A DNA stretch of 6,431 nt from JAMXLO01 sp046735215 (GTDB lineage: Bacteria; Pseudomonadota; Alphaproteobacteria; Acetobacterales; Acetobacteraceae), in NCBI GenBank assembly GCA_046735215.1, contig JBKPSV010000099.1:1-6431 (forward strand). Reading direction: 5' to 3'. Positions within the stretch are counted from its first letter, which is position 1, and the number at the start of each line of letters is the position of its first letter. The translations under genes were made by a program, and so were the position numbers. The notes beneath the pieces are model-generated. The model was given only the letters and a program-made list of their open reading frames with translations, was not told the DNA's origin and did not search any database. Positions 1 through 5,138 of this stretch are shown here, piece after piece.

Positions 1-1254
1 GCCTGACATCTTGCCGATCCAGTAGTAGAAGCCGGCAAAGATCGAGAACACGGCCCCGAGTGAAAGCACGTAGTGGAAGTGCGCCACCACGTAATAGGTG
101 TTGTGCACGATCTCATCGATGCCGGCATTCGCCAGCACCACGCCGGTGACGCCGCCGACGGTGAAGACGAACAGGAAGCCGATCGCCCACAGCATCGGCG
201 TCTTCAGCTCCACCGATCCACCCCACATCGTGGCGATCCAGGAGAAGATCTTGATGCCGGTGGGCACGGCGATGACCATCGTCGCCGCCATGAAGTACGC
301 ACGGGTGTCGACATCGATGCCTGAGATGAACATGTGGTGGGCCCAGACTACGAAGCCGATCACCCCGATCGCCACCATCGCGTAGGCCATGCCAAGATAG
401 CCGAAGATCGGTTTGCGGCTGAAGGTGGAGATCACGTGGCTGATGATGCCGAAACCGGGCACGATCATGATGTAGACTTCGGGGTGACCGAAGAACCAGA
501 ACAGGTGCTGGAACAGCACCGGGTCACCGCCGCCAGTGGGATCGAAGAACGCCGTGCCGAAGTTGCGGTCGCAGATCAGCATGGTGATCGCACCAGCGAG
601 CACCGGGATCGACAGCAGCAGCAGGAACGCCGTGACCAGCATCGCCCAGATGAACAGCGGCATCTTGTGCAGCGTCATGCCAGGCGCGCGCATGTTGAAG
701 ATCGTGGTGATGAAGTTGATCGCGCCCAGCAGCGAACTCGCCCCGGCAAGGTGCAGCGCGAACAGCGTGCAGTCCATCCCCATGCCGGTCTCGTAGGTCT
801 GGTTCGAGAGCGGGGGATACAGCGTCCAGCCGGACCCGGACTCGCCCATGAACAGGCCAATGATGATCAGGACGAAGGCTGGCGGCAGCAGCCAGAAGCT
901 GATGTTGTTCAGCCGCGGAAACGCCATGTCCGGCGAGCCGATCATTAGCGGAATGAACCAGTTGCCGAAGCCACCGATCAGCGCCGGCATCACGGAGAAG
1001 AAGATCATCAGCAGCCCATGGGACGTGATGATCGTGTTCCACTGCTGCCCGTCGGTGACGATGTGGCTTCCCGGGAAGTTCAGCTGGGCCCGCATGATCT
1101 CCGACAGGATCCCGCCTACCAGGCCGCCGACCACGGCAAAGCTCAGGTACAGCGTGCCAATGTCCTTGTGATTCGTGCTGCACAGCCAGCGCACCAGAAA
1201 GGCGGGCTTGTGATCGTGGTGGTCGTGAGCGTGGTCGTGGGTGGTTGCCGACAT
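1..1254 (-). CDS. ctaD: Cytochrome c oxidase subunit I (aa3 type), C-terminus cut by window edge
   Basis: Catalytic subunit of the haem-copper terminal oxidase in the inner membrane; it reduces O2 to water and pumps protons. The frame is open from an ATG at 1254 to the left edge, giving 418 residues; the family is usually about 520-550, so roughly the last 100-130 are missing. Every key residue I could place is present: haem a ligand His79, D-channel entry Asp109 in PDMAFPRLNN, CuB ligand His257 with Glu259 and cross-linked Tyr261 in HPEVY, CuB ligands His306-His307, K-channel Lys335, haem a3 ligand His392 and haem a ligand His394 in AHFHYV. This makes it an A-type proton-pumping oxidase. The N-terminus carries a short His/Asp-rich stretch (residues 6-15). 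The start is supported by AGGAGA at 1264-1269, nine bases upstream. It lies 32 bp after ctaC and is probably co-transcribed with it. Confidence 0.98.
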   Translation of the reverse strand, partial: MSATTHDHAHDHHDHKPAFLVRWLCSTNHKDIGTLYLSFAVVGGLVGGILSEIMRAQLNFPGSHIVTDGQQWNTIITSHGLLMIFFSVMPALIGGFGNWFIPLMIGSPDMAFPRLNNISFWLLPPAFVLIIIGLFMGESGSGWTLYPPLSNQTYETGMGMDCTLFALHLAGASSLLGAINFITTIFNMRAPGMTLHKMPLFIWAMLVTAFLLLLSIPVLAGAITMLICDRNFGTAFFDPTGGGDPVLFQHLFWFFGHPEVYIMIVPGFGIISHVISTFSRKPIFGYLGMAYAMVAIGVIGFVVWAHHMFISGIDVDTRAYFMAATMVIAVPTGIKIFSWIATMWGGSVELKTPMLWAIGFLFVFTVGGVTGVVLANAGIDEIVHNTYYVVAHFHYVLSLGAVFSIFAGFYYWIGKMSG

Positions 1255-1263
1255 CGTTCAGTC

Positions 1264-1269
1264 TCTCCT
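1264..1269 (-). promoter_or_regulatory. Ribosome binding site of ctaD
   Basis: On the minus strand the hexamer AGGAGA stands nine bases before the ATG at 1254. It is a strong Shine-Dalgarno match inside the 32-bp ctaC-ctaD gap. It fixes the ctaD start so that the His-rich N-terminal tail is part of the protein. Confidence 0.75.
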
Positions 1270-1286
1270 TCACGCACCGACCGCAG

Positions 1287-2141
1287 TCAGTGCTGAACCT
1301 CTGCCGCCGCAATCTCGCGACGCTCCGGCTGCGCCGCATCCGAGAACTTGGTCTTCGCTTCCGCGAGCCAGGCGGTGAACTCCTTCTCCGGCACCGCGCG
1401 CACCACGATCGGCATCCGGCTGTGATTGGTACCGCAGATTTGGTTGCACTGGCCATAGAACGTGCCGGCCTGATCGACCTTGAACCAGGTCTCGATCGTC
1501 CGGCCCGGGATGGCATAACGCTGTACGCCGATCGCCGGGATGAACCAACTGTGGATCACGTCACCGCTGGTCTGCAGCACGCGAATGTTCTTGCCCACCG
1601 GCACCACCAGCTGATTGTCGACCTCCAGCAGCCGGCGCTGGCCGGGCTTCAGTTGGTCGTCCGGAATAATGTAGCTGCTGAAATCGATGTTCCCATTGTC
1701 AGGATACGTATATTCCCAATACCACTGATGCCCGGTCACCTTGATCGTCAGATCGGCGTCGCGCGTCCGGTCCTGGAAATACACCAGGCGGAACGATGGA
1801 ATAGCTATGCCGACCAGGATCAGCACCGGGATGACCGTCCAAAGCACTTCGATCACGGTGTTATGTGACGTACGGGTCGGCACGGGATTGCGCCGGGCGT
1901 TGTAACGCCACATCACCCACACCAGCAGCCCTGCAACGAACAGCGTGATCAGCGTAATGATCACCAGAACGACATCGTGCAGCCAGATCTCTTCATCCTT
2001 CAATGGCCCGTAGCCGCGCTGCATGCCCATTTCCCAGGGCAGCGGTGCTCCGACAACCTGTGCCGTCGCAGCGCCGCCCGACGCGGCCGCCAGCATCATC
2101 GCGGCTATCAGCCGCCGATACACTGATTTCGCCCGATCCAT
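1287..2141 (-). CDS. ctaC: Cytochrome c oxidase subunit II (CuA subunit)
   Basis: Electron-entry subunit of the aa3 oxidase: its periplasmic CuA centre takes electrons from cytochrome c and passes them to haem a in CtaD. The protein has 284 residues. Residues 1-27 look like a signal peptide ending in GGAATA. Two membrane helices follow (about 56-79 and 95-118), the second holding Glu98, which aligns with the K-channel entrance Glu of subunit II. The aromatic GHQWYWEY patch is at 137-144. CuA ligands are His197, Cys232, Cys236, His240 and Met243. The Cys-x-Glu-x-Cys motif reads C-N-Q-I-C, so the usual Glu, whose backbone carbonyl binds CuA and whose side chain binds the Mg site, is Gln234. No fused haem c domain is present; the C-terminal tail from about 268 is short and charged. 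AGGGGA lies about ten bases before the ATG. ctaD follows directly, as in most alphaproteobacteria. Confidence 0.98.
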   Translation of the reverse strand: MDRAKSVYRRLIAAMMLAAASGGAATAQVVGAPLPWEMGMQRGYGPLKDEEIWLHDVVLVIITLITLFVAGLLVWVMWRYNARRNPVPTRTSHNTVIEVLWTVIPVLILVGIAIPSFRLVYFQDRTRDADLTIKVTGHQWYWEYTYPDNGNIDFSSYIIPDDQLKPGQRRLLEVDNQLVVPVGKNIRVLQTSGDVIHSWFIPAIGVQRYAIPGRTIETWFKVDQAGTFYGQCNQICGTNHSRMPIVVRAVPEKEFTAWLAEAKTKFSDAAQPERREIAAAEVQH

Positions 2142-2194
2142 CCCGCTTCGGTCCCCTAACCCCGGTCCCGCCCCGGGCCGGCTCTCGCGTCCGT

Positions 2195-2223
2195 GGAGTA
2201 CCGGAGCGCGTGCACGAGATCAA
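2195..2223 (-). promoter_or_regulatory. Candidate promoter of ctaCD
   Basis: In the 114-bp gap upstream of ctaC the minus strand shows TTGATC (2218-2223), a 17-base spacer and TACTCC (2195-2200). The -35 match is fair and the -10 match is poor. It would give the oxidase operon its own promoter, separate from the upstream methyltransferase. This is a sequence guess only. Confidence 0.25.
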
Positions 2224-2255
2224 GGGAGGCCACAGGCCAGTATCTTGATTCGCTG

Positions 2256-2921
2256 CTAAACTTCCAGGCGCAGCAACTGGAAGATACCCAGCGGAGGAAC
2301 GCTGGTCGCTCGAACATGGGCCAGGTCCTCGGGGTCGAACAGCATGTCGGCGCGAAAGTCAGGATGCCAGCCGATGGCGTGTGCCGCCGGCGCAAGGCCG
2401 CGTTCGAGCCACCAGCGAGGCCCCTTCTCGGCGGCGAAGTGGCTGATGAACAGCAGATTGCCGCCGGGACGCACCAAGCGTCGCATTTCCGCAAGCAACT
2501 GACGGGGATTGGGCACGACCGAGGCGACGAACATCGCCACCGCTGTGTCGAACGAATTGTCTGCGAAGTCCGTCGCCTCTGCATCCATCTCGCGGAGCGC
2601 GACCACATTGTTGAGACGACGGCCGGCGACCCGCTTGCGTGCCTGGGCGAGCATCTCGGCCGAGAGATCGATCCCGGTTATCCGGCGCTTCGGGTCGTAG
2701 TGCGGCAGTGCCAAGCCGGTGCCGACGCCGACCTCCAGCACATCACGCCCGGGAAGGCGATTCACCAAAGCAACAGCTCGGCGGCGCGCCGTGAGGAAGA
2801 TGCCCCCGAACACCGCATCGTACACGCCGGCCCAACGGCGATAGGCGGCGCGCACCGCCTCCGCATCCAACGTGGGCGCAGCCTGGGGGCCGTGATGTCG
2901 GCGCTGAATAAGGTCACTCAT
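2256..2921 (-). CDS. pmtA: Rhodobacter-type phosphatidylethanolamine N-methyltransferase (PmtA family)
   Basis: Class I SAM-dependent methyltransferase, 221 residues, soluble. It resembles the UbiE-like PmtA of Rhodobacter sphaeroides, which methylates phosphatidylethanolamine towards phosphatidylcholine at the membrane surface. An N-terminal extension of about 20 residues leads into AVRAAYRRWAGVYDAVFG (22-39), typical of this type. Next come SAM motif I LEVGVGTG (62-69), the acidic GIDLS (83-87, Asp85 expected to hold the SAM ribose), and the segment around Asp125 preceding MFVASVVPNP (130-139). A post-motif RPGG (151-154) follows. There are no membrane helices. The minus-strand run GGAGGAAG (2932-2939) is the ribosome site, ten bases from the ATG. 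The gene follows a second, unrelated phospholipid methyltransferase and precedes ctaC. Family membership is clear. The exact substrate is inferred, since close UbiE-like relatives methylate other compounds. Confidence 0.8.
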   Translation of the reverse strand: MSDLIQRRHHGPQAAPTLDAEAVRAAYRRWAGVYDAVFGGIFLTARRRAVALVNRLPGRDVLEVGVGTGLALPHYDPKRRITGIDLSAEMLAQARKRVAGRRLNNVVALREMDAEATDFADNSFDTAVAMFVASVVPNPRQLLAEMRRLVRPGGNLLFISHFAAEKGPRWWLERGLAPAAHAIGWHPDFRADMLFDPEDLAHVRATSVPPLGIFQLLRLEV

Positions 2922-3008
2922 GCGTATCTGGCTTCCTCCCGTAGCCTTGCCGATGGGCCGCAGGGCGCGCGATTCTCTCGATACCCGTCGTACTAGCCGA
3001 AATAGGGC

Positions 3009-3024
3009 GCCGGCCCAAGCCGGC
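3009..3024 (-). terminator. Short GC hairpin after the rhizobial-type methyltransferase gene
   Basis: GCCGGC, a four-base loop and GCCGGC form a perfect six-pair stem 24 bases beyond the TAA at 3048. On the minus strand it is followed by GCCCTATTT rather than a clean T-run. At best it is a weak or attenuating terminator between the two methyltransferase genes. Confidence 0.3.
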
Positions 3025-3062
3025 TTAACCCTCTGCTCGACGGATAGTTAACCCTTTGCCCG
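3025..3062. repeat. Tandem 15-bp imperfect direct repeat at the 3' end of the rhizobial-type methyltransferase gene
   Basis: TTAACCCTCTGCTCG (3025-3039) and TTAACCCTTTGCCCG (3048-3062) match at 13 of 15 positions and are offset by 23 bp. The right copy contains the stop codon and last codons of the methyltransferase (Arg-Ala-Lys-Gly-stop). The left copy would read Arg-Ala-Glu-Gly-stop on the minus strand, so it looks like a duplicated gene end. Confidence 0.5.
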
Positions 3063-3629
3063 GCAAATATACGCGAAAGCAGGTGGCACGTTCCCCCAGA
3101 CGAGTGAGGTCCGCCTGACGTGAGCGAACTCGCCCCGCAGTCGCCGGCGCAGCGCCTGGGCGCCCGGAAGCACCAGGCTCTGCAGATACCCGAAAGTGAC
3201 GAATAGCCCTTGCGGGCGAAGCGCCGTGCGCATGGCACTGAACACGGTTTCCTGCAGCGAGACAGGCAGCGTCGCCCAGGGCAGGCCGCAGACGATGGCA
3301 TCTACCGTGCCGATCCGGTGCTGGGCGAGGATTTCGCCCAGATCGGTAACGTTCCCCTGGACGAATGCGAGCCGAGGAAATTCGCGCGCCAGTCCTTGGA
3401 CGAAGCGGAGGTTGAGATCGATCCCAAGATAACGGCAGCCCGGCATAAGTCGTGGGACGATCTCCCGCGTGAAGGCACCCGTCCCAGGCCCAAGCTCAAC
3501 GATTGTTCTTGCCGACGGGAAGTCGATCGGCGCGAGCATCACTCGCGCGAGCGCGGGGGAGCTGGGCATGACCGCGCCGATGCTCCGGGGCGAGCGCAGG
3601 AACTGCCGAAAGAAGATCGTCGCGGTCAT
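3048..3629 (-). CDS. Rhizobial-type phospholipid N-methyltransferase (PmtA/COG3963-like)
   Basis: SAM-dependent methyltransferase of 193 residues, resembling the Sinorhizobium-type phospholipid N-methyltransferase and more distantly the KsgA/Erm fold. The N-terminal FFRQFLRSPRSIGAVMPSSP (6-25) matches the family pattern of a basic helix followed by GA-x-x-P-[ST]-SP. SAM motif I VELGPGTG is at 44-51, the acidic post-motif Asp71 sits in LGIDLN, and the catalytic-loop-like VCGLPWATLP covers 113-122. The family's C-terminal N-[IV]-PPA pattern is present as WGNVPPAFAYICRA (178-191). No membrane helix is evident; relatives bind anionic membranes through the basic N-terminus. The probable role is phosphatidylcholine synthesis from phosphatidylethanolamine. 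The ribosome site before the ATG at 3629 is weak. The start is chosen because the conserved region begins at residue 6 and no in-frame start lies just upstream. Substrate and number of methylations cannot be read from the sequence. Confidence 0.75.
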   Translation of the reverse strand: MTATIFFRQFLRSPRSIGAVMPSSPALARVMLAPIDFPSARTIVELGPGTGAFTREIVPRLMPGCRYLGIDLNLRFVQGLAREFPRLAFVQGNVTDLGEILAQHRIGTVDAIVCGLPWATLPVSLQETVFSAMRTALRPQGLFVTFGYLQSLVLPGAQALRRRLRGEFAHVRRTSLVWGNVPPAFAYICRAKG

Positions 3630-3711
3630 CGCGCAGACACGCGCCGAACCCCCAGGTCGCCCCTCCGCGCGTCCTTGACCGCGCCGGTATCCGCCGGTTG
3701 TGGCGAGCGCC

Positions 3712-3921
3712 TTAGTCGGACTGCGACAGATTCACCGCGGCGGTTCGGCCGTTCTGCTGCTGTTCGACCTCGAAGCCGACCTTCTGGCCCTCGCTGAGAC
3801 TTCGCATGCCGGCCTTCTGCACGGCGCTGATATGGACGAAGACATCCTTCCCACCGGTGTCTGGCGCAATGAAGCCGTAGCCTTTGGTTGGATTGAACCA
3901 CTTTACGGTGCCCTTGGGCAT
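3712..3921 (-). CDS. Cold shock protein (CspA family)
   Basis: A 69-residue single cold-shock domain, the usual length for a CspA-type RNA/ssDNA chaperone in the cytoplasm. Visible hallmarks are GTVKWFNPTKGYGFI (4-18), including Trp8 and RNP-1 residues Lys13-Gly14-Tyr15-Gly16-Phe17, and RNP-2 VFVHI (27-31). The GTVKWFN-x-TKGYGFI...GG-x-DVFVHISAV pattern is the alphaproteobacterial form. The frame stays open upstream to 3981, but the added 20 residues do not belong to the fold, and AAAGG lies about 12 bases before the ATG at 3921. I therefore take that ATG. The gene is divergent from tatA across a 304-bp region and lies upstream of the methyltransferases with an 82-bp gap. Whether it is cold-inducible or constitutive is not visible. 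Confidence 0.95.
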   Translation of the reverse strand: MPKGTVKWFNPTKGYGFIAPDTGGKDVFVHISAVQKAGMRSLSEGQKVGFEVEQQQNGRTAAVNLSQSD

Positions 3922-4099
3922 CGACGCGCTGCCTTTCTGCCTGTGGGCTTTCCGCCACCGAACCGGCCAGCGGACGCCCAATTGTACAGAAGCGCGACAG
4001 ATAATCTCCGCGACGCTCCTGCCCCTGTGGCAAGGCTCCCATCATTGTTGGTTACCGAGATGACGGTGTTGCCCAGCCAAGGCAACGATACGCGGCCAT

Positions 4100-4128
4100 T
4101 TGTCACGTCGCAATCAGTCCTTCATACC
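4100..4128 (+). promoter_or_regulatory. Candidate promoter of tatA
   Basis: TTGTCA (4100-4105), a 17-base spacer and CATACC (4123-4128) resemble a housekeeping promoter with a good -35 and a modest -10. Transcription would begin near 4135, leaving a leader of about 90 bases before the tatA start codon. Confidence 0.35.
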
Positions 4129-4216
4129 TACCGTGGGGAAAGCGCTTGCATCCGCCGTCGCACCGCGCCATGTCGTGACCGGCGAGGCGCCGGCAAAGGG
4201 TGAGCGCCCGCTCCTC

Positions 4217-4221
4217 GGAGG
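4217..4221 (+). promoter_or_regulatory. Ribosome binding site of tatA
   Basis: GGAGG stands four bases before the ATG at 4226. The spacing is short but usable. It supports this start over earlier in-frame starts such as the TTG at 4100. Confidence 0.65.
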
Positions 4222-4225
4222 ACTT

Positions 4226-4471
4226 ATGGGTAGCTTCAGCATTTGGCACTGGATGGTGGTGCTGCTGGTCGTGCTTCTGCTGTTTGGCGGCGGCAAGGTC
4301 AGCAGCCTGATGGGCGACTTCGCCAAAGGCATCAAGTCATTCAAGAAGAATATGGCAGAAGGCGAGGATGACGTCTCGATGGAGGCGAATGCCGATAAGC
4401 CGACCGGCACGATCGCCGGCCCTGCGGCGCAGGCGAACGCGGCGAAGCGAGAGCACACCGCGGCGCACTAA
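4226..4471 (+). CDS. tatA: Sec-independent protein translocase subunit TatA
   Basis: Small membrane protein, 81 residues, that assembles into the pore-forming or membrane-thinning part of the twin-arginine translocase, which exports folded proteins. The N-terminal MGSFSIWHW is the classic TatA opening. A short hydrophobic helix (about 9-20) ends in the Phe20-Gly21 hinge, and an amphipathic helix (about 24-42) carries the FKK motif at 39-41. An acidic patch and a low-complexity Ala/Glu/Lys tail (44-81) follow. The polar position in the helix (Gln8 in E. coli TatA) is His8 here. TatA is favoured over TatB by the short length and the FG-hinge/FKK pattern. tatB and tatC are not next to it, unlike the common tatABC arrangement; the next gene is gcrA on the same strand 138 bp away. 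Starting at 4226 places the helix at the N-terminus as the family requires. Confidence 0.93.
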   Translation: MGSFSIWHWMVVLLVVLLLFGGGKVSSLMGDFAKGIKSFKKNMAEGEDDVSMEANADKPTGTIAGPAAQANAAKREHTAAH

Positions 4472-4476
4472 GAACA

Positions 4477-4481
4477 GACTC
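4477..4481. promoter_or_regulatory. GANTC (CcrM) methylation site upstream of gcrA
   Basis: GACTC matches the CcrM recognition sequence GANTC and lies in the tatA-gcrA gap, about 130 bp before gcrA. GcrA itself acts at methylated GANTC promoters in Caulobacter, so an autoregulatory link is conceivable. Single GANTC sites also occur by chance, and others are scattered through this window. Confidence 0.3.
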
Positions 4482-4510
4482 CCTACTAGGCGTTGTTGTC
4501 ACTGAATAGG

Positions 4511-4530
4511 TTTTCCACAAGTTTTTGTGG
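4511..4530. promoter_or_regulatory. DnaA-box-like site overlapping an inverted repeat upstream of gcrA
   Basis: TTTTCCACA (4511-4519) fits the relaxed DnaA-box consensus TTWTNCACA. Its CCACAA (4515-4520) is mirrored by TTGTGG (4525-4530) across a GTTT spacer, a perfect six-pair inverted repeat. It lies about 80-100 bp before the gcrA start codon. In Caulobacter DnaA activates gcrA transcription, which makes the location meaningful; binding here is inferred. Confidence 0.4.
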
Positions 4531-4548
4531 CTCTCCTGCATTGTTCTG

Positions 4549-4582
4549 TTGACGGCGGCCTCCACCCGTATACCGTATCTTG
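4549..4582 (+). promoter_or_regulatory. Candidate gcrA promoter region
   Basis: TTGACG (4549-4554) is a good -35 element. No -10 sits at ideal spacing: TATACC (4569-4574) is 14 bases downstream and TATCTT (4576-4581) is 21 bases downstream. The region is plausible as the gcrA promoter, but the exact -10 is undecided. Confidence 0.3.
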
Positions 4583-4595
4583 TGGTTGCACCATC

Positions 4596-4602
4596 GGGGG
4601 AG
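4596..4602 (+). promoter_or_regulatory. Ribosome binding site of gcrA
   Basis: GGGGGAG ends seven bases before the ATG at 4610. It decides for this start over the in-frame TTG at 4580, which would add ten residues foreign to the family. Confidence 0.65.
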
Positions 4603-4609
4603 CCACGAG

Positions 4610-5134
4610 ATGGAGTGGGCCGAGGAAACGATTATTCGCTTGCGAGCGCTGTGGGACGAGGGGCTGTCCACCGCTGAGATCGGCCGGCGTCTGGGCGTGT
4701 CAAAAAATGCTGTGGTCGGCAAGGCGCATCGCCTGGACCTGCCGGCACGGCCTTCACCTATCCGCCGGGATGGCCCGGGCGGCGGGGCACCGCGCCGCAT
4801 TGCCCCTCGCCGCGTTGCCGGTCCTACATTGCCGCCGCTTTCCAGCGCAGGACCGCTGAGCGGCCTGTCATCTTCTGCGCCCGGTCCCACGGTTGTGCCA
4901 CATCTTGCGGTCATGTCGCTAAAGCCAGCGCCCGCGCCGCCACCGGCTCGCGTCGCACCGCCCGCCCCGCGGCCATACGGGCGGGTTGTTACGTGCTGCT
5001 GGCCGCTGGGCGAGCCTGGCACCCGCAGCTTCCGGTTCTGCGATGAGCCCTCAGAGCCAGGCAAACCGTACTGCCAGGACCACGTGAAGCTTGCCTATGT
5101 GAAGGTGCGCGACCGCCGCGAGGACGCTGCCTGA
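4610..5134 (+). CDS. gcrA: GcrA family cell cycle regulator
   Basis: Alphaproteobacterial transcription factor, 174 residues, about the length of Caulobacter GcrA. In Caulobacter it binds the sigma-70 holoenzyme and activates promoters carrying CcrM-methylated GANTC sites, driving S-phase genes. The N-terminal DNA-binding domain opens with MEWAEETIIRLRALWDEG (1-18), then a helix-turn-helix (about 20-42) reading STAEIGRRLGVSKNAVVGK and the following HRLDLPARPSPIRR. Residues 55-122 form a Pro/Ala/Arg-rich, probably disordered linker. The C-terminal sigma-interacting region (about 125-165) holds the signature Cys129-Cys130-Trp131-Pro132, Cys144, Gly-x-Pro-Tyr-Cys155, His158 and LAYV. It lies downstream of tatA and converges on the CHAP lipoprotein gene, with only four bases between the stop codons. 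ccrM is not in the window. The residues expected of the family are all present. Confidence 0.95.
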   Translation: MEWAEETIIRLRALWDEGLSTAEIGRRLGVSKNAVVGKAHRLDLPARPSPIRRDGPGGGAPRRIAPRRVAGPTLPPLSSAGPLSGLSSSAPGPTVVPHLAVMSLKPAPAPPPARVAPPAPRPYGRVVTCCWPLGEPGTRSFRFCDEPSEPGKPYCQDHVKLAYVKVRDRREDAA

Positions 5135-5138
5135 CCAA

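Larger units (their letters stand above)
3922..4225. other. Divergent intergenic region between the cold shock gene and tatA
   Basis: This 304-bp stretch has no convincing gene. The frame of tatA remains open back to about 4100, but the residues it would add show no family similarity. On the minus strand a TACAAT (3981-3986) could be the -10 of the cold shock gene, giving a leader of about 50 bases; I found no good -35 to go with it. On the plus strand a better two-box promoter for tatA is seen at 4100-4128. I see no strong hairpin, repeat or RNA gene here. Confidence 0.5.

Noticed and set aside
334..948. A 204-codon plus-strand frame antisense to ctaD
   Set aside because: Its low-complexity Asp/Arg/His/Gln content is an artefact of reading the complement of a hydrophobic membrane protein gene.
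524..1516. A 330-codon open frame on the minus strand overlapping ctaC and ctaD
   Set aside because: It is an alternate frame of the two oxidase genes. Its translation is rich in Arg/Ala/His with no family pattern, while the true frames carry all the oxidase motifs.
2193..2996. A 267-codon plus-strand open frame antisense to the Rhodobacter-type methyltransferase
   Set aside because: It is the complement of a high-GC coding gene. The composition is typical of shadow frames, and no domain is recognisable.
3025..3053. Possible CtrA-binding site formed by two TTAACC half-sites
   Set aside because: The half-sites are 17 bases apart, rather than the seven of the classic TTAA-N7-TTAA box, and they lie at a gene end inside a direct repeat.
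3679..3702. GC-rich CCGG/CCGG dyads after the cold shock gene, considered as a terminator
   Set aside because: The stems are only four pairs long with no T-run, which is expected by chance at this base composition.
3922..3981. A 20-residue N-terminal extension of the cold shock protein
   Set aside because: The family begins at M-x-x-GTVKWFN, and the ribosome site lies inside the extension. The extra residues are basic and unconserved in appearance.
4100..4225. A 42-residue N-terminal extension of TatA
   Set aside because: It would place the TatA helix internally, contrary to the family, and GGAGG sits directly before the ATG at 4226.
4515..4530. CCACAA/TTGTGG inverted repeat as a tatA terminator
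   Set aside because: The stem is weak and not followed by a T-run on the plus strand. Its location and the DnaA-box match make an upstream gcrA element more likely.
4486..5064. A 192-codon minus-strand frame covering the gcrA locus
   Set aside because: It is antisense to gcrA, whose frame has a clear ribosome site and full family signature. The minus frame has no recognisable features.
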